64,000 nucleotides of DNA from Antedon mediterranea (taxonomy: Eukaryota; Echinodermata; Crinoidea; Comatulida; Antedonidae): the NCBI RefSeq assembly GCF_964355755.1, contig NC_092677.1, positions 1,245,001-1,309,000 on the forward strand, written 5' to 3'. The notes under the pieces are model-generated. The model saw only the letters and a program-made list of their open reading frames with translations. It was not told the origin of the DNA and searched no databases. Positions 1 through 11,167 of this stretch are shown piece by piece (the first letter of the stretch is position 1; every line of letters begins with the position of its first letter). Position numbers and translations under genes: made by a program.

Positions 1-1011
1 AATGGAATATTCACATTACAGTATATTAGCCTATGCCATGCGGTAAAAAAAATAAAGCACAGCTACAGCGAAATCTGAAAGTTTCAGTTTATTTTAGTAA
101 TAAAAGGCCTTTTGTAATATGAACGCATGACGTGTTTTATTAATATTGCAATTTTCTATTTCTTTAGCATTAACGACGACTTCTTTTATATCCAGTAAGT
201 CAACTACACGTATATTTTGCTTGCATGCATTGAATTGTAAATTTCCGGGTTTTTGCTTTTGCGAAAAGAAAAAAGGGATAGAAATGGAAAGGGATATCCC
301 CGCTCCATCTCATGATTAGTATCACGCTTAAAAAGGAAAATAATGATGACCTTTGTACATTGTCAACACTACATTATTGTAAACATGTTTAAAACACATG
401 GAAACACTTAGCCTTCTGTATTATTTGGTTTTAAATTTTTTTAAATACAGAAGTTCCAAAGAAAGAGAATGATTGTAATTCAATTGGTCATGTTGTTGGA
501 ATGACGTTTGTTGGTGTGCTCATTGGATTCATTATCTGTTTGCTTGTGGTTTTTATCATCAGCAAAATCAGGAAGTCACATGCACAGGTAAAGTATAATT
601 CAGAAAGTAGAACCAAAAGCAAAAGTGCAGACTTGAAATGACCAAAGGTTTAATGAAATACCGCACACTCAAGTAATGGAAACTATTTAAGCATGAAATT
701 TGATTTTAATTTAAAGGTACCTACATCGAAAAATACCAACCAATCAGGGGTAAAGATGTTAATCTAATTATTCAATTTCACTCATCATAATTAGTATTAT
801 TACTATTGCCACCAATATATCAATAAAGGTTTACACGATAATTGTTTTTTTGCATGCACTAAACTGTTGTATTTTTTTTTAGCAGCAGGCGTATATGACT
901 TATACTGGAGAGACAGATAAAAAAACAAACCACACATACCAAGATTTACAGAAGAAAGACGATAATCAAGCTGTATATGTAAATGTTAAAGCAAAAAAAG
1001 ACAACAAATAA
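1..1011 (+). CDS. IgR-A, 3' part (exons 4-7) of an Ig-superfamily transmembrane receptor, cut by window edge
   Basis: This is the last half of the first receptor copy; its leader and Ig exons lie left of the window. Visible exons are linker 168-194, transmembrane 451-587, spacer 717-749 and tail 883-1011 (TAA). All have canonical AG/GT borders and phases matching the other copies. The transmembrane exon encodes a short stalk with one Cys, then a hydrophobic stretch (VVGMTFVGVLIGFIICLLVV) followed by basic SKIRKS, so the tail faces the cytoplasm. The tail has YMTY, YTGE, YQDL and YVNV tyrosines. Unlike most copies it lacks the extra upstream ttcag, which supports tacag (447-450) as the real exon 5 acceptor. 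A polyadenylation-like AATAAA run follows at about 1030-1130. No defect is seen, so the gene may be intact. Confidence 0.75.
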
Positions 1012-1559
1012 TATACATGTTTAAAATTAAAATAAAATAAATATATTATAATTATTAATGGAATATCATTACATTGGTTTGAAACTACAATAACATACAT
1101 CTTGATGATTATATTATAGAAATAAAGAGAAATTATTACATTGAGAAAGTGTTTTCTTTCTCTTGATTTAACTCTTTAACGCCTACAAATTTAATAACAA
1201 GGAAATGTGATGCTGCAATTTGTTTTGCATTAACTAAACAAAAAAGTACTTAGCCCCAGAATTTATCATACGGTAAATAGGAATATTTGATGTAAAGATG
1301 AAAACCATACACATATACTTGAAACATGAAAAAAAAAGATAACTAACACGACTTTATTGAAAATGTTATTTCTTGTCTGTTGGAAATAAAACGTGATTGT
1401 ATTAGACCAATTTATTCGTTACTTTGAATGTAATGTTTGACTGCATTATTGCATTGATAATGACCATTATACCAGCATAAGAAAGAAAATAAACTAGACA
1501 ATTATTCTTTATTAAGAATAAGTCTTTTTGAGGAGTAGTGATAACAAAAAAGTTTAGAC

Positions 1560-1703
1560 GGGAGAGCTTAACAACAGTGAACGTTGAGGGCGTATGTAAT
1601 TGAATCAACTCGTATTAGGCCTACTTTCATAATCTCACAGAACAAGGAAGGACAATTTCGATTTATATTCGATATTCGCTATACTAGTAATTCTGTCTTT
1701 GTG
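1560..1703 (+). promoter_or_regulatory. Upstream block of the type-1 leader (IgR-B)
   Basis: The stretch before the IgR-B start codon (gagggcgtatgtaatt, then tctcacagaacaaggaagg) recurs before IgR-G at about 24865-25032 and nowhere else in the array. It is probably 5'UTR and proximal promoter. No TATA box is obvious, unlike the TATAAATA-type promoters of the other copies. Confidence 0.35.
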
Positions 1704-4700
1704 ATGATGACTTTTTGTTTGCTGCTATTTGTTCTTGTATTTGGTAAGTACCAGGCTTTAATGTTTTGTGGGTGCTACTATAAGTTAACATTTGATTTTC
1801 AATTTTTTTTATAAAACCATATTAGTCGATCCAGGTCAAGGTCAAAATAGAAGGTTTCTAAAGGTTTTTGGTATTTTTATTTCATTAAAGTAAATAGAAA
1901 GTTGGGCATTCCGAATAATTTGGGAAAACTTTGAAGTCTCTACGACCAGTCGTTGATGAGATATTGAGATAATCCAAATTTACAGTCAAAGTTCAAAACA
2001 TGCATTTCCGGTCATATTTTAAAAAACTTTCCCATTTTAATGAATATAAATATGGGTCTTCTGAGTATTTTGACACCAATTTCGCTTATGTACTCCTATC
2101 GATCACCAAGATGTCTATAAAATTAAAATATGCTTAGGTCAATAGTTCAAAGGTCAGAATAGAAGGTTTCTAAAGGAATTTAGTATTTTTCTTTCATTAG
2201 AGTGAATAGAAAGTTGGGCATTCTGAATAATTTGGGACAATTTTGAACTCTCTACGGCCAGTCGTTGATGAGATATTGAGATAATCCAAATTTATGGTCA
2301 AAGGTCAAAACAGGCATTTCCGGTAATTTTTTTAAAAAACTTCTCGATTACAGTGAATATAAATATTGGTCTTCTGAGTATTTTGACACCAAAATTGTTT
2401 ACTTACACCTACTGGTTGTCAAAATATGGTAAATAATGTTAAGATGGCCGCCATTTTGAAAAATGGCCCAATCAGGTTGAAGCACAACGGGGAAACCCGG
2501 GGACTTTTAGTATGTTGTTCCAGACAACATTGGGGACCTATCCTGAAACATTCAGCTTTAGCATATTTATTTCTACCTTTGGCCCTTTTTTGTCTAATAC
2601 TCCTGGACTAATACATGTAGGCCTATAGTACCTTTCCGTCATTGTTTGAGATACAAATAATCATCATGCATGTTATTTTCGAATTTATAGAGGTCGTTCT
2701 AACTTAGGTTAACAATTATAAAAGTAAACTATTAATTACAAAATCTTGAAATTTGCCGGACCACTGGTTTGGTTTGTGTGAGAGCCCAGAACAGAAAACA
2801 CAATAGAAAGAATGCATTCACTAGAATGTTGATTGTTGTCGTATCTTTCTGATTTTAATACTTTGCAGCATAATGTTATCAATTGATCAAATTTATTCAC
2901 CTTCCTTAGGAGAAACATATAAAAACTGTACAGCAAAATAAAACACATTAAAATAAAGATTCACACGAATCAATAGATTAAAATGGTTTTAACAAGTTAA
3001 ATAAAGTGTCAAAACCATTGTGAAATAGGGCAGACTTGTTATATTTCAAAATCAAGTTAAGTAACTTATTTAGTTTCAGATGCAAGTGCACAAACACAAG
3101 TGACAGTGGATGCTGGTACAGCAAAAGTTGATGAAGCTGCAACAATGATGTGCACCTATATACTTGTACCAAATGATCAATTGAGTCAATTGTCTTGGAC
3201 CAAAGCAAATGACAATGGTCAAGCAGTAGGAACTGCTCTTGTGACTTCTACAGGAGAAACAAGCAATGGTCGATACAGTTTGTCCAATGATAATCTTATA
3301 ATAACTGATGTTGAAAGAGGTGACGCAGGCAACTATCGTTGTGTTGTTGGCACAATGGGTGGAAATAGTGCTGAAAACTTTGCTAATCTCACAGTCTATT
3401 GTGAGTATTGTTTTGGAGCTAAAAATTTTTTTTTTTTAATTTATTTAAATATGTTTATTTCAAGTACTGTACAGTACATGTCAGTTAGTACAGTAATTTT
3501 AATTTCATCTTTGAATCATAAGTTTCACAATCAAAAAAAAAAATTGAAACCAATAATTTGGATAAAAAGTACAAAGTATAATCATCTATTGTGATATTCA
3601 ATCTATTTCGGTGGTATGATGGTAATTAGCTTTCCAATTGATGTGTTTGCTTTTTAGAGTATAATGTAATCATAATGGTATCATTTACAAATTTAATCTA
3701 ATAAATGTATATATAATATGATATTAAAGTGAAAATTATAATGCAGGGATGTTATTTACATCAGAACCAAACGAATATTCAATATCCTATGTATGTATTA
3801 TAATTTCAAAGAAGAGTACTAAACATTAACAATTACTGTATTACAATTGGTAGGCATGTCAATTGTGTAATTTTAAACAAATGAGTATCCAAGAACTGTA
3901 CAGTATAATTTTGCCATTTCAGATCTTGAAGTACCAGTTTTAAAACCAGTAGAATTGCGTGCCACATTAAATGAAACAGCAACATTTATATGTTCTGAAC
4001 TTGAAGGTTTACCAACACCAATTACCATAACATGGATCAAAGATGACAATCCACTTGGTGTTTCTAATACAGACAAGTATCCAACTTCTGACGCAACATT
4101 AACGATTAATGACGTTGATGAGAGAGATGAGGGAGCTTATCAGTGTAGAGCAGAGAATGCTGCTTACATTGGAGAGGAGGGAAAACTTAGTAATACTGCC
4201 ACACTGTCAATAGGTTTGTGGGAATAAACATTTTAATAAATAATGTATTTTATTAGCATCATTGTATAAGTCATTTCTGCATGTCATAATTATAAATGGA
4301 ATATTCATATTACAGTATATATTATGTCATGTGGTAACAAAATAAAGCACAGGTAAACAGCCAAAACTGAAAGTTTTAGTTTATTAAAGTCATTTTTATA
4401 AAATGAACGCATGACGTGTCAGATTATTGCTTGTTTGCTTTCTATTTCTTTAGCATCGACGACAACTTCTTTTATATCCAGTAAGTCAACTACACGTAGG
4501 TTTCGTTTGTTTGCATTGCATTGTAAATTTCCGGGATTTTGCATTTGCGAAAAAAAAGGATAGCAATGGAAAGTGATATCCCTGCCCCATCCCCATGATC
4601 TGTATCACGCCTTAAAAGGAAAAATAAGTATGACTTTGTATATTTGTCAACACTACATTATTGTAAACATGTTTAAAACACGGCATGGTAACCCGAATCC

Positions 4701-5311
4701 TTCTGTGTTATTTGTTCAGTTTTAAGTACAGAAGTTCCAAAGAGAGAGAATGATTGTACTTCAACTGGTCTTGTTGTTGGAATGACGTTTGTTGGTGTGC
4801 TCATTGGATTCATTCTCTGTTTGCTGGTGGTTGTTATCATCAGCAAAATAAGGAAGTCACATGCAAAGGTAAAGTATAATTCATAAAGTAGAACCAAAAG
4901 CAAAAGTGTAGACTTAAAATTACCAAAGTTTAATGAAATACCGCACACTTAAGTAATAGAAACTATTTTAACATTAAATATGATTTTTTATTTTGAAGGT
5001 ACCGACATCGAAAAACACCAACCAATCAGGGGTAAGGATGTTACTTCAACTTTAAGTATTCAATTTCACTCGTCGTCGTCATCACCATCATTATTATCAC
5101 TATTGCCACCAATATATCAATAAAGGTTTACACAATTTTCATTCTTTTTTTTGCATGCACTAAACTTTTGTATTTTTTTTAGCTGCAGGCGTATATGACT
5201 TATACTGGGGAGACAGATAAAGAAACAAACCACACATACCAAGATATACAGAAGAAAGAAGATAATCAAGCTGTATATGTAAATGTTAAAGCAAAAAAGG
5301 ACAAAAAATAA
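1704..5311 (+). CDS. IgR-B, two-Ig-domain receptor with tyrosine-motif tail, apparently intact
   Basis: Seven exons: 1704-1743, 3074-3400, 3923-4213, 4454-4480, 4732-4868, 4999-5031, 5183-5311; about 327 aa. Exon 1 is a hydrophobic leader (MMTFCLLLFVLVF; tandem ATGs at 1704 and 1707). Exon 2 is a V-like Ig domain with MMC in strand B, LSW in strand C and DAGNYRC in strand F, and no J-like FGxG motif. Exon 3 is an I-set domain with FIC, ITWIKD and DEGAYQC. Exon 5 holds the transmembrane helix and basic stop-transfer. Exon 7 carries YMTY, YTGE, YQDL and YVNV. The frame is open throughout and every junction is phase-compatible. Inference: a type I surface receptor signalling through its own phosphotyrosines, since no charged residue lies in the helix. 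Ligand unknown. Intron 1 is enlarged by an inserted repeat. Confidence 0.8.
1822..2612. mobile_element. Inserted repeat in intron 1 of IgR-B
   Basis: Intron 1 of IgR-G lacks this block, so the paralogue acts as an approximate empty site. The insert has an internal direct duplication with a period near 312 bp (starting at about 1846 and 2158, both AATAGAAGGTTTCTAAAGG). It ends in a segment with gatggccgccattttgaaa. Similar pieces in the opposite orientation (TGGTGTCAAAAT, atggcggccatttt, TTTGACCTT) occur at 57720-57950 beside the 1534-aa ORF, so it may be a degenerate end of the same element family. No coding capacity is seen. Confidence 0.5.
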
Positions 5312-6341
5312 TATACATGTTTAAAATAAAATGAAAGAAATACATCAGTATTATTATTCTTATTATTAATGGAATATCATTGGTTTGAAACTACAATCAC
5401 ATACATCTTGTAGAAAGTGTTTTCTTTCTCTTGAACGCGTACAAATTTAATAACAAGAAATGTGAATGCTGTAATTTGTATTATCATTAACTAAACAAAA
5501 TATACACAAGTACCTATAGTGACATAAAATATACCAATATTATATAGAAACATGTGATATAAAGATGAAAACCACAGACATACTTGAAAAATGTAAAAAA
5601 AAAGATATGTAACTAACAACGATACATTTATTAAAATATTACTTTCTATTTTTGATTTTTTTTTAATTAAAACTTGCTTGTATTAGACCGACTTTGATTC
5701 GTTACTTTGATTTTAATGTTTGAATGCATTAGTACATTGACATATAATGACATACTAGAATAGACTAGACAATCAATTCTTTTAACACGCGTGTAATTGT
5801 ATTATTGTTATATAGCATTCTTTAATTTAATTCGCCTCGAGATGTGCTTTGGTTGCTTGCTGCCATATTTTTTCAAAGAGTTTAGTAATGATCAAATTGT
5901 TTTTTAAACGTACAAACTAAATTCTAGGGACAAATTGGACGGAGGTTTTAAAGTTATGTGCGATTCCGGCTCATTTCTTTTTTAGGGAAGACATTAAGAA
6001 ATACCTATAAAAATAGTAAATAGTAGTTTGAACTACTTACTGTATAAATACAATTTTTAAAAGGCTAGGTGTTTTATGATTTTATTTTAAATAATTGATA
6101 CTATTAAAAAAGAATAATTGTATCATCTTGATTTGGACGGAAGTACAGTGCACTATAATTATGAAGGAAGTAAAACTAATATATCACAAGTATGAATGGC
6201 AATCCAGAATCATAACAACGACAGGAACAATCAATACTTCAGTATACAATACAGTATAGTGTGGTAGAGTGCAAGACAATAATAGTGAAATAGTCATCAC
6301 CTAATAAAGCGGAAAAGATTTCCATATTTTACAGATTTGTA
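5312..6341 (+). promoter_or_regulatory. Intergenic region with TATA-type promoter of the decayed IgR-C relic
   Basis: There is no gene from 5312 to 6341. It holds the IgR-B 3' flank and then a TATAAATA box at 6043-6050, 299 bp before the relic leader ATG. A module starting near 6133 (ggacggaagtacagtgcact) follows and recurs before most other leaders. The whole block is nearly identical to 38760-39823. Confidence 0.4.
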
Positions 6342-6590
6342 ATGGAGGCGAAAAGTAAAAATGCGATGATTGTAAGTACAAAATTATTTAAAATATTTTT
6401 TCACACAATGACGCAATCGTAAATCGTTAATAGCTATTTTGTTTAATTTATTTTCAGATACAAGTGGAAAGTTTGACAATGTAACAATGATGTGCACTCC
6501 TACATTTGTTACAGGAGATTCGTTGCTTCAACTGGTTTTGTCAAAAGTTAATGTCAGTGGTCAACAAGAAGCTAGCTAGCTAGGCCTTCT
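6342..6590 (+). pseudogene. Decayed leader plus V exon fragment upstream of IgR-C
   Basis: A 30-nt leader remnant (6342-6371, ATG GAG GCG then a gtaagt donor) has lost the hydrophobic half seen in IgR-L, and it ends in phase 0 instead of phase 1. A V-exon remnant follows from 6458: it keeps GTAACAATGATGTGCACT but has internal deletions and in-frame stops (ctagctagctagg near 6576). No downstream exons belong to it; the next sequence is the IgR-C leader. The same relic is present at 39824-40085. Confidence 0.75.
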
Positions 6591-6787
6591 TGCAGTACAG
6601 AAGTACAGAGCAAAGATCGTTAAAAAAAAGATGCCATGCCCTTTAAATCATGCACAGAAGAGGGCGGTGTTTCGCCTTACTACAAATAATGTACTAATAA
6701 AGTTGCATTTCCTTCTTGTAAATAGATTGCTGTGAAGATGAAGAGTGTTTCAATTCACTAAACTAAACCTATACTATTAAGCATTCT

Positions 6788-7108
6788 CTATTATATAACA
6801 CCTATATAAATTCCTGTCATTTGATTGGACGAATGTGGGTCACATGGCGTGCAATAGTACGCACTATTCAACGATCGTTAAATAGTACTTTTTGAAACAT
6901 TTTTGTGTACGAAAAAAAAACGTCTAGATGTTATATAAAACAAATAATGAATGTTTTGTATTCGTGTAATGGTACAAATAATGGCACTTGGTGAATGATG
7001 AAAGGTTATATCAACTCGGCTTTGCCTCGTTGATATAACCTTTCATCATTCACCTCGTGCCATTATTTGTACCATTGCACTCATAAACATTCATTATTTG
7101 TATAATAG
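6788..7108. mobile_element. Foldback (MITE-like) insertion in IgR-C intron 1
   Basis: Long inverted arms at 6940-7020 and 7031-7101 (such as AAAGGTTATATCAAC against GTTGATATAACCTTT) surround a short loop at about 7021-7030. The matching stretch of IgR-K (around 40320) goes straight from gcattttcta to agagttcataaac, so the block is absent there. Its borders are therefore known only approximately. No terminal duplication can be fixed with certainty. Confidence 0.6.
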
Positions 7109-7192
7109 TTCATAAACTTTGATGATTTGAACAGTTATTAACTAAATATATTTTGCTTGTAAAGTAAATATATCTCTATTTATGGTAGGTTT

Positions 7193-7242
7193 ATGGCACG
7201 TCAGGATGGACATACATAGTCATGTCCGTCCTAGCATGCCAT
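7193..7242. repeat. Short hairpin, conserved with 40411-40460
   Basis: ATGGCACGTCAGGATGGACAT pairs imperfectly with ATGTCCGTCCTAGCATGCCAT across an 8-nt loop, about 20 bp of stem. The IgR-K counterpart is also a hairpin. It may be a small foldback relic or a structured intronic RNA; nothing shows which. Confidence 0.5.
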
Positions 7243-9481
7243 ATATGTTCAAACGCTAGTTTATAGGTTAGCTATAAAATACTGTAAAGGCCTGTAACAT
7301 CGTGACAGTACTCATGCTGCTTTAATGTCGCTGTGCTACTAATTGTGAAAATACAGTAGTTATATATACATATATGTTTTCAGTATTTTTTGTTTGTGTT
7401 GTTTGCATTTCCTATAATTTTGTTTCCAGAAATGACAAAAAAAAAACTCTCTTGACATCAACACAATGTTTAATAAATGGTAGGCCTACTAGACATACAG
7501 CACATGTTTGTAGCAAGCTATCTTTAAATATAAGTAACAAGCTTTATCTTTTATAACACCAAATCAACGTAGCTACCCTAAACTAAAAAAAAAACATGCA
7601 ATAAAAGTGCACAATATGCAGTATTTATAATAATTACTGCACAATTTTTTTTAGTTTTAGGTACACATGCACAAACTACATCTGTGACAGTGGGTGGTGA
7701 TACAGTTAAAGTTGGTGAGGTTGCGACGATGACGTGTAGTTATACACTTCAAGCGGAGATGTCTTGAATCAACTTGTTTGGTTCAGAGTAGATGATGGAA
7801 AAAACTATCTCGTATCTTTAGTTGAAACAAGCAATGGTCGTTATAACTTATCTAATGACAAAGATCTTATGATAAGTAATGTTGAAGTAAATGATGCAGG
7901 AAATTATTTTTGTACAATTTAGACACAAACGTTTCAAATTGCTGACTACTATGGTGAACTTATAGTCCAATGTGAGTTTGTCATTTCTTTGTCATAAAAG
8001 TTAAATACACAAACTCTGTTCGACAATCTTCAAATTACAATAAATAATTATAATTAAAAATTATCAAAATGAAAATAAAGCTGTGTTTATGGTATTACAT
8101 TTAATAGTCAAATTGTCTATTACACCGCAGATCTTGACACACCAGTTGTGACTCCAGCTCAATTGTCTGAGCTGCCAATATGGATGAAACAGCATTGTTT
8201 TCTACTGTACCTGTTGGATTCCCAACATCAATTACCATCACATGGATCAAAGATGACGTCGAACTTTATGTTTCTGATATAGAAAAGTATCCGTTTTCTG
8301 ATGCAACATTAACGATAAAGAATGTAAATGAGACAGATGCAGGAAGTTATAAGTGTATAGCAGAGAATGCTGCTTACATGGGAGAAGAAGGAAAAGGTAG
8401 TAATACTGCCACACTGTCAATGGGTTGGTTGGAAAACAAACTTGTTATAACTGCTGATACAGCAATATCATATTTTATTGATATTTTCTACAAGGACCAA
8501 ATTGCCTTTCATAATAATTGGTTAATATTCCTATTATGTTACGTGGTAATGAAAATGAAGCACAGCTACACAACAAAAACTGTTGGAAGTTGGGGGAAAT
8601 GTTTGGAAAAAGAAAGGGAAATGTTTTAATACTGATTGGTGTGAAACGATATTCTTTTTTTTTTAGTTATAAAAGGCTTTTTGTGATATGACGTGTTACT
8701 AATATTGCTTGTTTCTCTATTTCTTTAGCACTGACGACAACATCTTTTATATCCAGTAAGTCAACTACACGTAGGTTGTGTTTTTTTGTATTGTATTGTG
8801 TAAATTTCCGGGTTTTTGCATTTGCGAAAAGAAAAAAGGGATAGAAATGGGAAGGGATATCCCCGCTCCATCTCATGATTAGTATCACGCATTAAAAGGG
8901 AAAGTAATGATGACCTTTGTATATTTGTCAACACTAAATTATTGTAAACACGTTTAAAGCACATGGAAACACTAATCCTTCTGTATTATTTGTTCAGTTT
9001 TAAATACAGAAGTTCCAAAGAGTGAGAATGATTGTAATTCAACTGGTCTTGTTGTTGGAATGACGTTTGTTGGTGTGCTCATTGGATTTATTATCTGTTT
9101 GATTGTGGTTTTTATCCTCAGCAAAATAAGGAAGTCACATGCACAGGTAAAGTATAATTCAGAAAGTAGAACCAAAAGCAAAAGTGTAGATTTAAAATTA
9201 CCAAAGGTTTAATGAAATACCGCACACTTAAGTAATGGAAACTATTTTAACATTAAATATGATGGTTTATTTTGAAGGTACCTACATCGAAAAACACCAA
9301 CCAATCAGGGGTAAGGATGCCATACTTCAACTTTAAGTATTCACTTTACTCATCAACATCATCCTTATCATTTATTATTATTACTCTTGTCACCAATATA
9401 TCAATAAAGGTTTGCACGATTTTCATTCTTTTGTCATGCAATAAACGTTGTATTATTTTTTGCACAGGCGTATATGACTTA

Positions 9482-9923
9482 GCCCCTTTCACACAGAGCT
9501 GTAAGACGGTAATATTGCGGTAATTTGCGAACGCCGGCTTATGTGTGAAAGGGTAAAAACCCCTTAATGCCGGCTTCCGTTAGACCGCCTCTGGACCTGG
9601 TAAAATTGCGGTAATATTACCGTCACGGTCGTAAGCCTGAGTCCACGATATAACGCCTGCTTACGCAGTGAAGCAAGGCAAAGAATATAATATTCTTTGA
9701 GCAAGGATAAATTCGGGACATTTTCCTTGATTGAGAAAGACTGTGGCAATTACTTTAGGCCAAATTATTTGATTATATCCATTATATATATATATATTTT
9801 TAGGTTAGTTTGTAAATAATACAATGGAAGAATACGGCCAATAATAATAAAAATATAACAGATGTTGGTCCAAAGATTATTTAACTTGCTGTAACGTACG
9901 TAAGCCTAGGCCCTAGTTAGCAT

Positions 9924-9958
<35 letters not shown>

Positions 9959-10880
9959 CAGATTTCAGATAATATTTATTTAGATAATAATGAATGAATA
10001 TATACAAAATAGAAAAAAGATATTAAAGTGAACATAGATAAAGCAGTAATAATTGGTAGTCATTATTATCATGGATCCCTTCTAGAAGTTAAAAACTTGT
10101 CTCGTAGGGACCCACAACAAAACACATTACTAAAAAAATAAAAATAACCTAGAATATATAATTATATAATTTAGGATAAAAAATTACAGTATAATAACAT
10201 AACTAACATCTTCTTTATAAAAATTATTTAAATTATATTTCAATAATTTCATGATAATAGTTCTAGCAGGAACATCCTCCGGTGCGCGCTCCCGGTGCTA
10301 GCTCATACCGTAACAGCTTCTGATAATTAAATTCGCGTCTATTTGTAGGCCTAATAGATTTTGTTTCTGTAGAATGGCCATCACGATCGGGCCGTTATTA
10401 GCACGGAGTGGTGTTGGAGCGCGCACCGGCGGATGTTCCTGCTAGGACTATGCTAACTAGGGCCTAGGCTTACGTATACAACGTTACAGCAAGTTAAATA
10501 ATCTTTGGACCAATGGCAATATATGTTATATTTTTTTTATTATTGGCCGTATTCTTCCATTGTATTATTTACAAACTAACCTAAATATATATATATGGAT
10601 ATAATCTAATAATTTGGCCTAAAGTAATTGCCACAGTCTTTCTCAATCAAGGAAAATGTCCCGAATTTATCCTTGCTTCACTGCGTAAGCAGGCGTTATA
10701 TCGTGGACTCTTTCACACAGATCAGGCTTACGACCGTGACGGTAATATTACCGCAATTTTACTAGGTCCAGAGGTGGTCTAACGGAAGCCGGCATTAAGG
10801 GGTTTTTACCCTTTCACACATAAGCCGGCGTTCGCGAATTACCGCAATATTACCGTCTTACAGCTCTGTGTGAAAGGGGC
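9482..10880. mobile_element. Harbinger-like long-TIR element inserted in exon 7 of IgR-C
   Basis: The element begins GCCCCTTTCACACAGAG and ends with the exact inverse CTCTGTGTGAAAGGGGC, flanked by TTA (9479-9481 and 10881-10883). A TTA target duplication is typical of the PIF/Harbinger superfamily. The inverted arms are very long, about 470 bp each once the nested retroposon is discounted. They meet around a loop of roughly 120 bp near 10285-10405. No transposase ORF is visible, so it is non-autonomous. It interrupts the receptor exon before the tyrosine motifs. Confidence 0.8.
9927..10256 (-). mobile_element. Retroposon (3' end of a LINE) nested in the Harbinger-like element
   Basis: A run of about 30 T (the poly(A) tail on the minus strand) starts the block, and ATAGT repeats at both ends (9922-9926, 10257-10261). 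The right arm of the host element reads catagtcctagc uninterrupted, which gives a clean empty site. The minus-strand text caagtttttaacttctagaa through TAAATAAATATTATCTGAA matches the insertion at 51575-51723, so both come from one retroposon family. Confidence 0.75.
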
Positions 10881-11167
10881 TTATATGACTTATACAAGAG
10901 TATATGACTTATACAAGAGTATATGACTTACACTGGAGAGACGGATAAAGAAACAAACCATACATACCAAGATTTACAGAAGAAAGACGATAATCAAGCT
11001 GTATATGTAAATGTTAAAGCCAAAAAGGGCAAAAAATAATATACATGTTTAAAATAAAAATTAAATAAATATATTATCATTATCATTATTCTTATTATTA
11101 ATGGAATATCATTATAATGGTTTGAAACTACAATCCTTCTGTATTACTTGTTCAGTTTTAAATACAG

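Larger units (their letters stand above)
6738..11039 (+). pseudogene. IgR-C, receptor pseudogene with a transposon in exon 7
   Basis: A copy of IgR-K with several lesions. The leader starts at 6738 but loses 40 nt after 6751, removing the hydrophobic core and donor. The V exon (7655-7971, class V2) lacks one G near 7758 and has a stop near 7920. Exon 3 (8131-8423) carries a 5-bp AGCTG insertion near 8170 and lacks the strand B Cys. Linker 8729-8755, transmembrane exon 9010-9146 and spacer 9278-9310 are intact. Exon 7 begins at 9468, is split by the element at 9482-10880, and resumes with a partly repeated TATATGACTTA block down to TAA at 11037-11039. It cannot make a full receptor. Confidence 0.85.

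Noticed and set aside
2426-2611. 61-aa ORF in the IgR-B intron 1 repeat
   Set aside because: Falls in a duplicated non-coding repeat and has no domain or splice support.
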